Source: Mollicutes bacterium | GTDB lineage: Bacteria > Bacillota_I > Bacilli_A > RF39 > UBA660 | Reading direction: 5' to 3' | Assembly (NCBI GenBank): GCA_012520055.1 | Contig: JAAYPA010000029.1 | Location: forward strand, 1-40,095 | Length of the DNA: 40,095 bases | Shown here: one piece after another, positions 1 through 7,845 of the stretch | Layout of the letters: every line of letters begins with the position of its first letter | Numbering within the stretch: the stretch's first letter is position 1 | The notes under the pieces: generated by a model | Database searches by the model: none | What the model was told of the DNA's origin: nothing | The model's input: the letters and a program-made list of their open reading frames with translations, nothing else | Translations under genes and position numbers: made by a program

Positions 1-566
1 ATTGACAGTTTGACAGTTATATTTTGATTAGTAATTGTTTCATCTTCCCAAATATCTTCATTATCGGCATTTAACCACATTCTAAAATTATAGACATGAC
101 TTTCATTTCCATCAAAAGCACTGGTTACTAAAGTATAATTATTTAAATAACCTACTAAGCCTTGTTGAGGTTCTTCAATAAGCTCACTTAATTTTTTGTT
201 TTTATTATAAGTTAAACCATCTAAATCTATTTTTACATATTCACGGTTAGTGATTGTCGTAGTATTTACTACTGACATAACAATTTGATATTTGACATAT
301 GTGTTACAGTTATTACGCACAGTAAAACGATATGGCTGTGTTTCCATAGCCTCTACATATGTTAAAGGATAAGCATTATGTAAATTTAATGTATTTGAGT
401 TTCCTACTATTGAAACATCAACACAATCTAAAGTACTTACGATATTAGTACTGTTTTGTGTTGTTACTTTTCTGAATATGGCATATGTCCCACCCATTAT
501 CACAGTAGCTAAAATAATTATTCCGATAATCATATATACTCTGTATTTAAAAGATAAAGTTCTCAT
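1..566 (-). CDS. SipW-type secreted surface protein, 3' end outside window
   Basis: Reading from ATG 566 the frame stays open to the window edge, about 188 codons, so this is the N-terminal part of a longer protein. It starts with a short basic stretch (MRTLSFKYR), one hydrophobic segment (about residues 10-28) and then GGTYAIF, which resembles the leader and processing region of TasA/camelysin-type SipW substrates elsewhere in the window (GISFAYF, GATFAYF). The rest looks like an exported beta-rich domain: QPYRFTVRNNC, a VKYQIVMS strand, and FRMWLNADNEDIW near the edge. An AAGGAG ribosome site and a good promoter precede it. Function is not assignable beyond a probable exported or anchored surface protein; the SipW link is inferred from the leader pattern. 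Confidence 0.7.
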   Translation of the reverse strand, partial: MRTLSFKYRVYMIIGIIILATVIMGGTYAIFRKVTTQNSTNIVSTLDCVDVSIVGNSNTLNLHNAYPLTYVEAMETQPYRFTVRNNCNTYVKYQIVMSVVNTTTITNREYVKIDLDGLTYNKNKKLSELIEEPQQGLVGYLNNYTLVTSAFDGNESHVYNFRMWLNADNEDIWEDETITNQNITVKLS

Positions 567-588
567 AGAAATTTCTCCTTTATTATAT

Positions 589-617
589 ATTATACTTTAA
601 ATATTAGTTCTTGACAA
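589..617 (-). promoter_or_regulatory. SigA-type promoter for the gene at 1-566
   Basis: On the minus strand TTGTCA (617-612) and a perfect TATAAT (594-589) are separated by 17 bases, about 23 bases before the start codon. Confidence 0.7.
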
Positions 618-620
618 TTT

Positions 621-647
621 AAAAAAAGACTGATATACATCAATCTT
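621..647 (-). terminator. Rho-independent terminator after spoVAE
   Basis: On the minus strand AAGATTGAT and ATCAGTCTT pair (one G-U) around a 4-base loop and run into seven T. The hairpin overlaps the spoVAE stop codon and ends the sporulation operon. Confidence 0.75.
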
Positions 648-990
648 GAGCTTTAAAGAATAAAGTCATGATAAAGGCAAATACGATAGCGGACACTATT
701 CCCGCACTTACCGGAACTAGTATCCCACTAAATAAACCTAATAAACCATCTTCAAGGTAACCACTATATGATCCGTTTAGTAAAAGATTACCAAAAGACA
801 TAATAGGAATATTTGCTCCTGCTCCTACTACTTTGACTATTTTATCATAAAAGCTACATACTCCTAAGACACTACCCAATACAACAAAAATAGTTGTTAT
901 ATGTCCCGGAGTAAAATTGGTATTATCTAAAATTATTTGACCTATTAAACATATAAAACCACAAAACAAAAATGAATATACTAAAGTCAT
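640..990 (-). CDS. spoVAE: Stage V sporulation protein AE (SpoVAEb-type)
   Basis: This 116-residue integral membrane protein belongs to the SpoVA channel set, which moves Ca-dipicolinic acid into the forespore and releases it at germination. Three to four hydrophobic segments cover nearly all of it. Typical SpoVAE features are the GQIILDNTNFTPGHITT region, the stretch VVGAGANIPIMSFGNLL and a C-terminal hydrophobic hairpin. Length equals that of Bacillus SpoVAEb. The ATG lies directly after the spoVAD stop and has a strong GGAGGTG ribosome site. It is the last gene of the operon. Family assignment is firm; the role is taken from Bacillus and Clostridium. Confidence 0.9.
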   Translation of the reverse strand: MTLVYSFLFCGFICLIGQIILDNTNFTPGHITTIFVVLGSVLGVCSFYDKIVKVVGAGANIPIMSFGNLLLNGSYSGYLEDGLLGLFSGILVPVSAGIVSAIVFAFIMTLFFKAQD

Positions 991-1935
991 TTATACCACC
1001 TCCAAATAGATAGCATGACATATGGTTGGAACTGAATGTTTTTGATTAACTAAGACAGGACTGTGCAGTGATCCAGTTGCCAAACAAAGTATTTTTTTAT
1101 ACTTTTTATTATTAAAAATTCTTGTAACAAGTATAAGAGGTAATACTGCCGGTCCACTGGCTCCCGCATATTCAAAATCTTTATAAAATATTGCTCCGGC
1201 ATCTAGATGATTATTAATTTTAATATTATGTTCTTTTTTTAGAATCTCTTTAAATATTTCTGAACCGGTACTACCTAAATCTCCGGTTATTATTAAGTCA
1301 TAATCTTTTACTTCAGTTTTACTTTGATTTAAATAATCAACTAAGGTTGTAGCTGCTCCCGGAGCCATTATAGCTCCCATATTATGAACATCTTTAACAT
1401 AAGAATCAATTACTTTCCCCAATAAACCATTTACAACTTTTATTTTAGATGAAGTTTTCGATAATTTAATACCAACCGCTGCCGTAGCTGTAAAAGTACT
1501 TCGGTATGGTTTAGGAGCTCCATATTCGACTGGAAATCTGAATTGTTTTTCGGCAGCCAAATTATGAGAACTGGTTAAAAATATTCCTTCTCTTATAAAT
1601 TTTCCTTGAATAAAACCGGCTAAAGTAAGAAACGATGCAGACATTGTAGCACAAGCTGAGTATATTCCTAGTACCGGAATATTTTTATTAATTGTAGAGC
1701 TTCCTAAAGCTGTTAATTGATTAGTTAAATCTCCCCCAATAATTAATTCAGTATTAGAATTTACCAAATTATTTAAAACGGTCCTTTGCATCTTTATCTC
1801 CGCATCTTCCACGGTCTTTTCACCAAAGTAATAATCATCTATATACATGTCACATTTTTTTACATCATGTTCCTTCTCTAAAGGTCCAGCTACTATAAAA
1901 TAATCAGTTAAATAAACATCTTTAAAATTAAACAT
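991..1935 (-). CDS. spoVAD: Stage V sporulation protein AD (SpoVAD)
   Basis: A 314-residue thiolase-fold protein. In Bacillus SpoVAD is the part of the SpoVA complex that binds dipicolinic acid at the inner spore membrane. Hallmarks are GGDLTNQL, the thiolase-like cysteine in YSACATMSASF, SSHNLAAEKQFRFPVEYG, and ITGDLGSTGSE in the C-terminal half. It is slightly shorter than the usual 335-340 residues, mostly at the N-terminus, where it lacks the longer entry seen in Bacillus. The start overlaps the end of spoVAC by 8 bases and spoVAE follows without a gap, so the three genes are translationally coupled. Confidence 0.93.
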   Translation of the reverse strand: MFNFKDVYLTDYFIVAGPLEKEHDVKKCDMYIDDYYFGEKTVEDAEIKMQRTVLNNLVNSNTELIIGGDLTNQLTALGSSTINKNIPVLGIYSACATMSASFLTLAGFIQGKFIREGIFLTSSHNLAAEKQFRFPVEYGAPKPYRSTFTATAAVGIKLSKTSSKIKVVNGLLGKVIDSYVKDVHNMGAIMAPGAATTLVDYLNQSKTEVKDYDLIITGDLGSTGSEIFKEILKKEHNIKINNHLDAGAIFYKDFEYAGASGPAVLPLILVTRIFNNKKYKKILCLATGSLHSPVLVNQKHSVPTICHAIYLEVV

Positions 1936-2365
1936 AAATGATCACCTTTAGTATTGCTAAAAAGAAAGCTGCAATAATACCATATAATAAAATACAGCCG
2001 GCTAAACGAAATAAATAACCACCTAAGCCCGTAATTAATCCATCATTTTTATAATCAAGTGCACTACTTGTTATGGAATGGGCAAAACCGGTAATAGGCA
2101 CAATAAGTCCACATTTAAATTTCATAACAAGTTTATCAAAAAAACCTAAACCCGTAAAAAGACTTGCTAAAAAGATATAAATAATTAAAACCCAAGTTGT
2201 AGCTTCTTTAATCGGTATATGAGCCCATTTCACAATCAGACATTTTAAACCATCCGCTATAAAACCTAATGTTCCCCCCATTAAAAAAGCATTGAATGCA
2301 TTTTTCAATTTTTTCTCTTTAGGAGTAAATTTTTTAACCAGTTTTAAATATTCTTTTTTATTCAC
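1928..2365 (-). CDS. spoVAC: Stage V sporulation protein AC (SpoVAC)
   Basis: A 145-residue membrane protein. SpoVAC is the mechanosensitive channel-like member of the SpoVA set in Bacillus. It has the polar N-terminus with KKFTPKEKKLKNAFNAFLMGG, followed by several hydrophobic helices and the typical VPITGFAHSITSSALDYK, which marks the SpoVAC/SpoVAE family. Length is close to the Bacillus protein (about 150). It lies 30 bases after sigF on the same strand, as in the spoIIA-spoVA order known from Bacillus, except that spoVAA and spoVAB are absent here. Confidence 0.93.
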   Translation of the reverse strand: MNKKEYLKLVKKFTPKEKKLKNAFNAFLMGGTLGFIADGLKCLIVKWAHIPIKEATTWVLIIYIFLASLFTGLGFFDKLVMKFKCGLIVPITGFAHSITSSALDYKNDGLITGLGGYLFRLAGCILLYGIIAAFFLAILKVIIYV

Positions 2366-2395
2366 ATTAGTTCACCTATTATATTATGAACAATT

Positions 2396-3046
2396 TTAGG
2401 CAGCAATATACTCTTTGATCTTTTTCTTACACTTGTTTTCAAGTCTTGAAACCTTAACTTGACTAATTCCTAAAGCTTCGGCTGTTTCAGTTTGAGTTAA
2501 ATCTTGAAAATAACGATAATCAATTACCGATTGTTCTAAAGGATCTAACGTTTCTATAGAAGAACTGATTAATATTTGATCATCTATATTGTTTTCTACT
2601 CCAATCATATCGGAAATCTTAACTTCTCCGGTTAAGGTTTGATATTCATCTTCTAAGCTTAACATTGTACTTGTCATTGAAAAAGCATCATAAGCTAATC
2701 TTTCATCTATTTCCAAATATAAACAAATTTCTGTTAAACTGGGTATTCTATTTAATTTTTGCGTAAGCTCATTTTTCGCTTTTTCGATTTCTTTTGCAAT
2801 CTTTAAATACTGTTTATTGATTTTTATGTCTCTACTTTTGTTAGCAAGTTCATACATTTCTCCAAAAACATATTTATAAGCAAATGACATAAAATCAACA
2901 CCTAAATTTTCATTATATTTACGATATGCTTTAATAAGACCTATACAACCAGCTTGATATAAATCAGAAATTTCCACATTATAAAATTTTTTAGCTATTT
3001 TGTAAATAAATAATTCATACTGAACTACTGTTTCTTCTTCAGTCAT
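2396..3046 (-). CDS. sigF: RNA polymerase sporulation sigma factor SigF (SpoIIAC)
   Basis: A 216-residue sigma-70 family protein directly after spoIIAA. Region 2 includes DLYQAGCIGLIKAYRKYN and FMSFAYKYVFGEM; region 3 covers about residues 80-120 (AKNELTQKLNRIPSLTEIC); region 4 ends with TAEALGISQVKVSRLENK, a close match to the SigF/SigG signature. It is about 40 residues shorter than Bacillus SigF at the N-terminus, losing most of the segment before region 2.1. SigF switches on forespore genes after septation. In Bacillus it is held by SpoIIAB, which is not encoded here, so its control must differ or the kinase lies elsewhere. SigG is an alternative name by sequence, but position favours SigF. 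Confidence 0.88.
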   Translation of the reverse strand: MTEEETVVQYELFIYKIAKKFYNVEISDLYQAGCIGLIKAYRKYNENLGVDFMSFAYKYVFGEMYELANKSRDIKINKQYLKIAKEIEKAKNELTQKLNRIPSLTEICLYLEIDERLAYDAFSMTSTMLSLEDEYQTLTGEVKISDMIGVENNIDDQILISSSIETLDPLEQSVIDYRYFQDLTQTETAEALGISQVKVSRLENKCKKKIKEYIAA

Positions 3047-3054
3047 ATTATCAC

Positions 3055-3372
3055 CTATACTTGAATTAGCTTTAACGCTACTAATTCATTTTTCACTATT
3101 TTAAATTCACTATTTAGAGTTAGATTGGTATTACATATTAAGCCATCACCTTGATTTAATTTAGCAGCTTCTATTCCCTTTCTTAATGATTCTCTACCAT
3201 AATTATCAATTATTGTAACAGCGCCTAAATTGTAAACAATATATTTAATTCCTTGTTTGCTAATTACCGGAATTAAATAATTATCTAAACTTCTAACGGT
3301 ATCTTTAGTTAAATTACCTTTTAATCTAATAAACAAAACACCTTTACGAAATTCCATATTGATTTTTAACAT
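3055..3372 (-). CDS. spoIIAA: SpoIIAA-like STAS protein lacking the phosphorylation serine
   Basis: A 105-residue STAS-domain protein, first gene of the operon, with a GAGGG ribosome site before ATG 3372. It aligns over its whole length with SpoIIAA, the anti-anti-sigma factor that frees SigF from SpoIIAB: LFIRLKGNLTKDTVRSLD corresponds to the first strand-helix unit, and IKYIVYNLGAVTIIDNYGRE to the core strand and the phosphorylation loop. In Bacillus that loop reads DSSG with Ser58 phosphorylated by SpoIIAB; here it is D56-N57-Y58-G59, so no serine is available. The next gene, 8 bases downstream, is sigF, and spoIIAB, normally between them, is absent. Identity rests on fold and position; whether it still controls SigF is open. 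Confidence 0.8.
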   Translation of the reverse strand: MLKINMEFRKGVLFIRLKGNLTKDTVRSLDNYLIPVISKQGIKYIVYNLGAVTIIDNYGRESLRKGIEAAKLNQGDGLICNTNLTLNSEFKIVKNELVALKLIQV

Positions 3373-3403
3373 AATCTTCCCTCACTTTTAATATAGGTTA
3401 GTA

Positions 3404-3432
3404 ATAATACTTTTTAAACATCTTCGACAAAA
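3404..3432 (-). promoter_or_regulatory. Spo0A box overlapping the spoIIAA-sigF-spoVA promoter
   Basis: Minus-strand TGTCGAA (3429-3423) is an exact match to the Spo0A-box core and is the only one found in an intergenic region here. It overlaps the -35 region (TTTGTC/TTTTGT) of a promoter with -10 TATTAT (3409-3404) and 16-17 base spacing. The layout resembles Spo0A-activated SigA promoters such as spoIIG and spoIIE, where the box takes the place of a good -35. A start near 3397 leaves a leader of about 25 bases before the spoIIAA ribosome site. Confidence 0.65.
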
Positions 3433-3575
3433 CCTCTATTTATTTACCGGTCTAATTATAGAGGTAATTGACATAATATTAACTATTTATATTAATACTG
3501 TTATAAAAACTTTGATGTTTTCTTTTTACTTTTTTTAATTATTGATAATTAAATTGTCAGTTTTAAACCTTTTAC

Positions 3576-3604
3576 TGGACATTTACCTAAAAATGTAATA
3601 TAAT
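3576..3604 (+). promoter_or_regulatory. SigA-type promoter for RNase J gene
   Basis: TGGACA (3576-3581), a 17-base spacer and a perfect TATAAT (3599-3604). The transcript would start about 45 bases before the RNase J start codon. Confidence 0.75.
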
Positions 3605-3657
3605 GAATTTACTAAGCAGAACTTTTATTTTTTTATTTTAGGAGGATTTTAAACACA

Positions 3658-5325
3658 ATGAAACACAATGAAAATGTGACGACTATTTTTGCGCTTGGTG
3701 GTTTAGGCGAAGTTGGCAAAAACATGTATGTCGTCGAACATGATAATGAAATAATAATAATTGATGCCGGTATTTTATTTCCGGAAAATGATCTACTAGG
3801 TATTGATTATGTTATTCAAGATATAACTTATTTAAGGAATAAAGAAAAAAATATTAAAGCTTTATTCATAACCCACGGTCACGAAGATCATATCGGCGGT
3901 GTTAGTTTTTTACTGCAAAATGTTAATATTCCGGTTATTTATACCCCTGGTATTACCATTGACTTAATTAAAAATAAGTTTGCTGATCGTAATATTAATT
4001 ATAAGAATGTTGAAGTTTACAATAAAGACAGTATCTTTAAATTTAAAAATTTTACGGTTGAATTTGTGGGAACTACCCACTCTATTCCAGATAGTTTTGG
4101 CATAATAATCAGAACACCAAATGGCACTATTTTTACAACCGGAGACTTTAAATTTGACTTAACTCCAATCGGACCTATGGCTGATATTCATAAAATGGCC
4201 GCTTTAGGTAAGGAAGGCGTTAAAATTTTACTATCAGACAGTACTAATGCATTAACACCCGGTTTTTCTCGTAGTGAAAATATCGTCGATGAAGCTTTAG
4301 GTGAAATATTTGCCAGAAGCACATCAAGAATTATCTTAGCAACCTTTGCTTCAAACATTTATCGAATCAAACATATCGTAGAAACTTGCCGCAAAAATAA
4401 TCGAAAGATTGTTACTTTCGGTCGTAGTATGGAAAATGCTAAAGAAATAGCTTTAAAAAATAATCTAATTACTGATAGAACAATTTTTATTGATACTAAT
4501 GAAGCTAAAAAATACAAAAAAAATGAAATATGTATTTTATGTACGGGATCTCAAGGTGAACCACTGGCAGCTTTAACCAGGATAGCCGATGGTAGTCATA
4601 AACAAATTGAATTATTGCCTGATGATATTGTTGTCTTCTCATCCAGTCCGATTCCGGGTAATAAAGCAAGTATTAACAGAGTTATCAATAAATTATATTT
4701 AAGAGGTGTCAGAGTTTTCACTAACACTGAGCTATCAGATATCCACACTTCAGGTCATGCTAATCAGGAAGAATTAAAATGGATGTTAAGATTAATTAAA
4801 CCTAAATATTTTATGCCGGTTCATGGTGAGTACCGAATGTTAAAAACCCATGGTGATTTAGCCAATCTTTGCGGAGTTCCTAAAGAAAATATCTTCATTT
4901 GCAAAAATGGTGATACCATAGAACTTACTAAAGATGGTGCTAGACTAGGAAGAAAAGTCCAAGCCGGTGATATTTATGTAGACGGTTCCCGAGTTGGTGA
5001 TATTGGATCAGTAGTTGTTAAAGACCGTCAATTAATGAGTAAAGATGGTATTTTAGTAGCTATTATTAACATTGATCCAAGAACCAGAGAATTGTTAATT
5101 AAACCAAATATTACAACGAGAGGTTTCGTCTTAATTAATGAAAATGCTGAATTAATATCAAAAATAGAAACTAAAGTAACAGAAATTGTTACTAATACAA
5201 TTAAAACAACATATAACTATTTAGATTTAAAAAATCAAATAATTTTAGAGTTAAATCCCTTTATTAATAGTTTAACCGGTAGAAGACCAATAATAATGCC
5301 GGTAATTATGGAAGTTAATCGTTAA
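3658..5325 (+). CDS. rnj: Ribonuclease J
   Basis: A 555-residue metallo-beta-lactamase/beta-CASP ribonuclease, acting in the cytoplasm as 5'-3' exonuclease and endonuclease in mRNA turnover and rRNA maturation. The metal-binding motif HGHEDH is at residues 73-78; further ligands are in TTHSIPDSFG and FTTGDFKFD. The beta-CASP part has SDSTNA, GRSME and TSGHAN, then VHGEYRM. Length equals RNase J1/J2 of Bacillus. Sequence alone does not tell J1 from J2. An AGGAGG site lies 12 bases before ATG 3658, rather far; an identical AAACACAATG block is repeated at the start, but its second ATG is out of frame. It converges with the ZIP gene, the ends overlapping by 4 bases. Confidence 0.95.
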   Translation: MKHNENVTTIFALGGLGEVGKNMYVVEHDNEIIIIDAGILFPENDLLGIDYVIQDITYLRNKEKNIKALFITHGHEDHIGGVSFLLQNVNIPVIYTPGITIDLIKNKFADRNINYKNVEVYNKDSIFKFKNFTVEFVGTTHSIPDSFGIIIRTPNGTIFTTGDFKFDLTPIGPMADIHKMAALGKEGVKILLSDSTNALTPGFSRSENIVDEALGEIFARSTSRIILATFASNIYRIKHIVETCRKNNRKIVTFGRSMENAKEIALKNNLITDRTIFIDTNEAKKYKKNEICILCTGSQGEPLAALTRIADGSHKQIELLPDDIVVFSSSPIPGNKASINRVINKLYLRGVRVFTNTELSDIHTSGHANQEELKWMLRLIKPKYFMPVHGEYRMLKTHGDLANLCGVPKENIFICKNGDTIELTKDGARLGRKVQAGDIYVDGSRVGDIGSVVVKDRQLMSKDGILVAIINIDPRTRELLIKPNITTRGFVLINENAELISKIETKVTEIVTNTIKTTYNYLDLKNQIILELNPFINSLTGRRPIIMPVIMEVNR

Positions 5326-6095
5326 CCTAAAGAGATATCTAAAATCATCATAATAATAAACCCAAGAATAAGATATAATGCCATTATATCTTTTTTTTCA
5401 TTTGTCATACTTTCCGGTATTAATTCTACTACTATGACATATAACATAGCACCGGCTGCAAAAGCTAGTAAAAAAGGTAAAATAAATTTCATTTTAATAG
5501 CTAAGAAAAGTCCTAATAAAGCCCCAATCGGTTCAACTATTGCGGTAAGTGCTCCAATTAAAAATGATTTCTTTTTAGAATAACCTTCCCGATATAATGG
5601 AAAACTGATTGCACTACCTTCCGGGAAATTTTGAATACCAATACCTAAAGCAAGAGTTAAAGCTCCCATTACCGTAGCTCCCGGTATTCCGTATATAACC
5701 GAACCAAAAGCCACCCCTATTGCCATTCCTTCCGGAAAGTTATGTAATGTTATCGATAAAATGATCATATTAAGTCCGCTTCTTTTTTTATTCTTTTGAT
5801 AAAACTTATCACCTAAAAATAATAATAATCCTCCACAAATAATTCCCAAACTGCATATTAACCAAGGAATAACATCAATACTTTCTGAATAACTTATCGC
5901 CGGATTAATTAAAGAAAACATTGTCGAAGCAAGCATAATACCTGCTGAAGCTGAAAGAAGTTTATCCATTTTAGCTTTATTAAGACTGGTAAATAAAAAA
6001 ATCATAGCTGATCCAGATGCAGTAATTAAAAATGTTATAGTACTGGCAATTAAAGTTTGAATAACCGGATTTAAATCAACAAAAAAACTAATCAT
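5322..6095 (-). CDS. ZIP-family divalent metal transporter (GufA type)
   Basis: A 257-residue membrane protein with about eight hydrophobic segments. The two metal-site helices are clear: LHNFPEGMAIG in TM4 and IQNFPEGSAISFPLYREG in TM5, the GufA form of the ZIP signature in which the second motif starts with Gln. It probably imports zinc or another divalent metal across the cytoplasmic membrane; the substrate cannot be read from sequence. A good AGGAGAG-type ribosome site precedes ATG 6095. It stands between two genes of unrelated function. A second, more divergent ZIP gene is at 38237-38974. Confidence 0.88.
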   Translation of the reverse strand: MISFFVDLNPVIQTLIASTITFLITASGSAMIFLFTSLNKAKMDKLLSASAGIMLASTMFSLINPAISYSESIDVIPWLICSLGIICGGLLLFLGDKFYQKNKKRSGLNMIILSITLHNFPEGMAIGVAFGSVIYGIPGATVMGALTLALGIGIQNFPEGSAISFPLYREGYSKKKSFLIGALTAIVEPIGALLGLFLAIKMKFILPFLLAFAAGAMLYVIVVELIPESMTNEKKDIMALYLILGFIIMMILDISLG

Positions 6096-6140
6096 ATTAC
6101 TCTCCTCTAGAGTATGATATGATTAGTCATTTTAAAGTGT

Positions 6141-7694
6141 TTATTCAATTAAAGATTTAATTTTATCTTTATATTCTTCGATTTGTCTTTGCAACTCTTC
6201 TTTTTCATTAGTTAACTGATTATTCTTTTCTTCTAATTCATCTATTTGATATTCTAAATCATTAATTTGATTATAAAGACTATCTATCTCATTTTCATAG
6301 TAATTATAACGTTCTTGAACATAATGTTGATCTTTATAATAATCATTTAAATTTTTTCTTAAATTATCAATAACTTTTTCACTGGTTGTTATTATTAATT
6401 TTGTATTATCATTATAATTAAAATCATATATTTTTCTTTCTTTTAAATTATTAATAATTAAATCGATAAAATTCATAAAATTATCGATATCTATATGATA
6501 ATCATAAATATGATATCCACTAGCTTGTTGTTCAATTCTAATTTTATTAATATTTTCATAAGAATTAATTGATATATGAATACGATTTTTTAAACTATTA
6601 TCAACTACATATTCAATACCATTCCAGTAGTCAAAAAACATATCTTCTTCATAAGTATACTCGTAAGTATTATTAATTTGTTTTATTTCACTAGGTATAC
6701 CATTAATTACTTTGGTATTATGAAGATCAAGTAATAGAAAACCTGACCCAATGCCTAATCCAGCTATACTAACAATAAGCATGGTAAGTAATAAACGGAA
6801 ATTTTGTTTTCTGTTAAAAATAAAATTAAAGACAAAAACAATAAATAATATGTTTAAAATAATACTGAATATTATTATAATAAGAAAACTGAAATATTTA
6901 ACACCGGATAAAATTAAATAAATATCTAAAACTAATCCACCAAATAAACCAAATAAGGTAAATACAAACGGCATTGCAAAAAAGATTAAAAATATTTTTA
7001 TAAAGAATATTGATATCTTACCTAAAGTATCAAAGAAAGCAAAATTTGGAGTATTATATTCTCTAATAATTTTTTCTTCTTTAATTTGTTTTTTTTCATA
7101 ACTAATCTCTTCTTTTGGTTCTTCCTTATCTTTTTTACTTTCAACCATTACTAATTCATATTTATCTAAAAATCCAATTTTAAATATATAGATAAATAAT
7201 AAAACATAACCAACAAAATATGCCGCATCCAATAAAAAATTAATTATCTTTGATAAAACTTCAGCAACTTTAACACTACCAAACGAGTAAATAATATCAT
7301 AAATAGAATATTGAAAAGCATTTAACGGTATATATAATAAACCTAAAATGATTCCTACTATGACCATTAAAAATATACATCTTACCAGTTCTCCAAAACT
7401 CATATGAGTAAACATATTATAACTTTTCGATACTAAATCAAGAATACTATCAATAATTGATTTAAATCCGTTTTTCTTTTCGGAAGATACTTCTTTAATT
7501 TCATCATTAGTAAGTTCTTCTAAAGTACAATTAAATATTTTACATATAGCCAGTAATTTATCCATTTCCGGATATGTTTGACCACTTTCCCATTTGGATA
7601 CTGATTGTCTGGTAACATCTAACATCTCTGCCAATTCTTCTTGAGAATACTTTTTCTCTTTTCTTAAAATTTGTAGTTTTTCACTAAAATTCAT
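6141..7694 (-). CDS. Membrane-bound XRE-family transcription regulator
   Basis: A 517-residue protein with an unusual build. Residues 1-63 are a classical Cro/XRE helix-turn-helix (LRKEKKYSQEELAEMLDVTR then SVSKWESGQTYPE). About 100-180 and 230-330 carry hydrophobic segments, roughly six in total, split by a charged Lys/Glu-rich cytoplasmic loop. About 330-440 is a Tyr/Asn-rich soluble domain, probably outside the cell, and the last 60 or so residues form a coiled coil rich in Glu, Gln, Asn and Leu. The likely role is a one-component regulator that senses an outside or membrane signal and acts directly on DNA. The neighbour is divergent, and three evenly spaced half-sites lie in the shared gap. 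The ligand is unknown. Confidence 0.8.
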   Translation of the reverse strand: MNFSEKLQILRKEKKYSQEELAEMLDVTRQSVSKWESGQTYPEMDKLLAICKIFNCTLEELTNDEIKEVSSEKKNGFKSIIDSILDLVSKSYNMFTHMSFGELVRCIFLMVIVGIILGLLYIPLNAFQYSIYDIIYSFGSVKVAEVLSKIINFLLDAAYFVGYVLLFIYIFKIGFLDKYELVMVESKKDKEEPKEEISYEKKQIKEEKIIREYNTPNFAFFDTLGKISIFFIKIFLIFFAMPFVFTLFGLFGGLVLDIYLILSGVKYFSFLIIIIFSIILNILFIVFVFNFIFNRKQNFRLLLTMLIVSIAGLGIGSGFLLLDLHNTKVINGIPSEIKQINNTYEYTYEEDMFFDYWNGIEYVVDNSLKNRIHISINSYENINKIRIEQQASGYHIYDYHIDIDNFMNFIDLIINNLKERKIYDFNYNDNTKLIITTSEKVIDNLRKNLNDYYKDQHYVQERYNYYENEIDSLYNQINDLEYQIDELEEKNNQLTNEKEELQRQIEEYKDKIKSLIE

Positions 7695-7729
7695 AATTCA
7701 CCACTCCTGCCAAAAATATATTACGTAAC

Positions 7730-7782
7730 TCAGTTGCATTCTACCACATTTTAGTTGTTTTTTGTTAATTTTCAGTTGCATT
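7730..7782. promoter_or_regulatory. Phased operator-like repeats between regulator and SHOCT gene
   Basis: Two exact copies of TCAGTTGCATT start at 7730 and 7772, and a weaker copy (TAGTTG) starts at 7752. The hexamer positions 7731, 7752 and 7773 are exactly 21 bases apart, two helix turns each, so a protein would see all three on one face. The third copy ends about 10 bases before the -35 of the SHOCT gene promoter; the first lies about 35 bases before the regulator start. This is the expected place for autoregulation by the XRE protein. Confidence 0.55.
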
Positions 7783-7791
7783 TTAATTAAA

Positions 7792-7821
7792 TTTACTTTT
7801 TTAATATTTTAAACGTATAAT
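7792..7821 (+). promoter_or_regulatory. SigA-type promoter for the SHOCT gene
   Basis: TTTACT (7792-7797), 18-base spacer, perfect TATAAT (7816-7821), then AAAAAAGGAG and ATG 7846. Confidence 0.6.
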
Positions 7822-7845
7822 TAATTCATAAAAAAGGAGTATGAG

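Noticed and set aside
3468-3473. TTGACA as -35 of the RNase J promoter
   Set aside because: No good -10 at proper distance, while TGGACA-17-TATAAT at 3576-3604 is closer to the gene and better.
5932-5938. Second TGTCGAA (Spo0A-box match)
   Set aside because: Lies inside the coding sequence of the ZIP transporter, far from any promoter; expected by chance.
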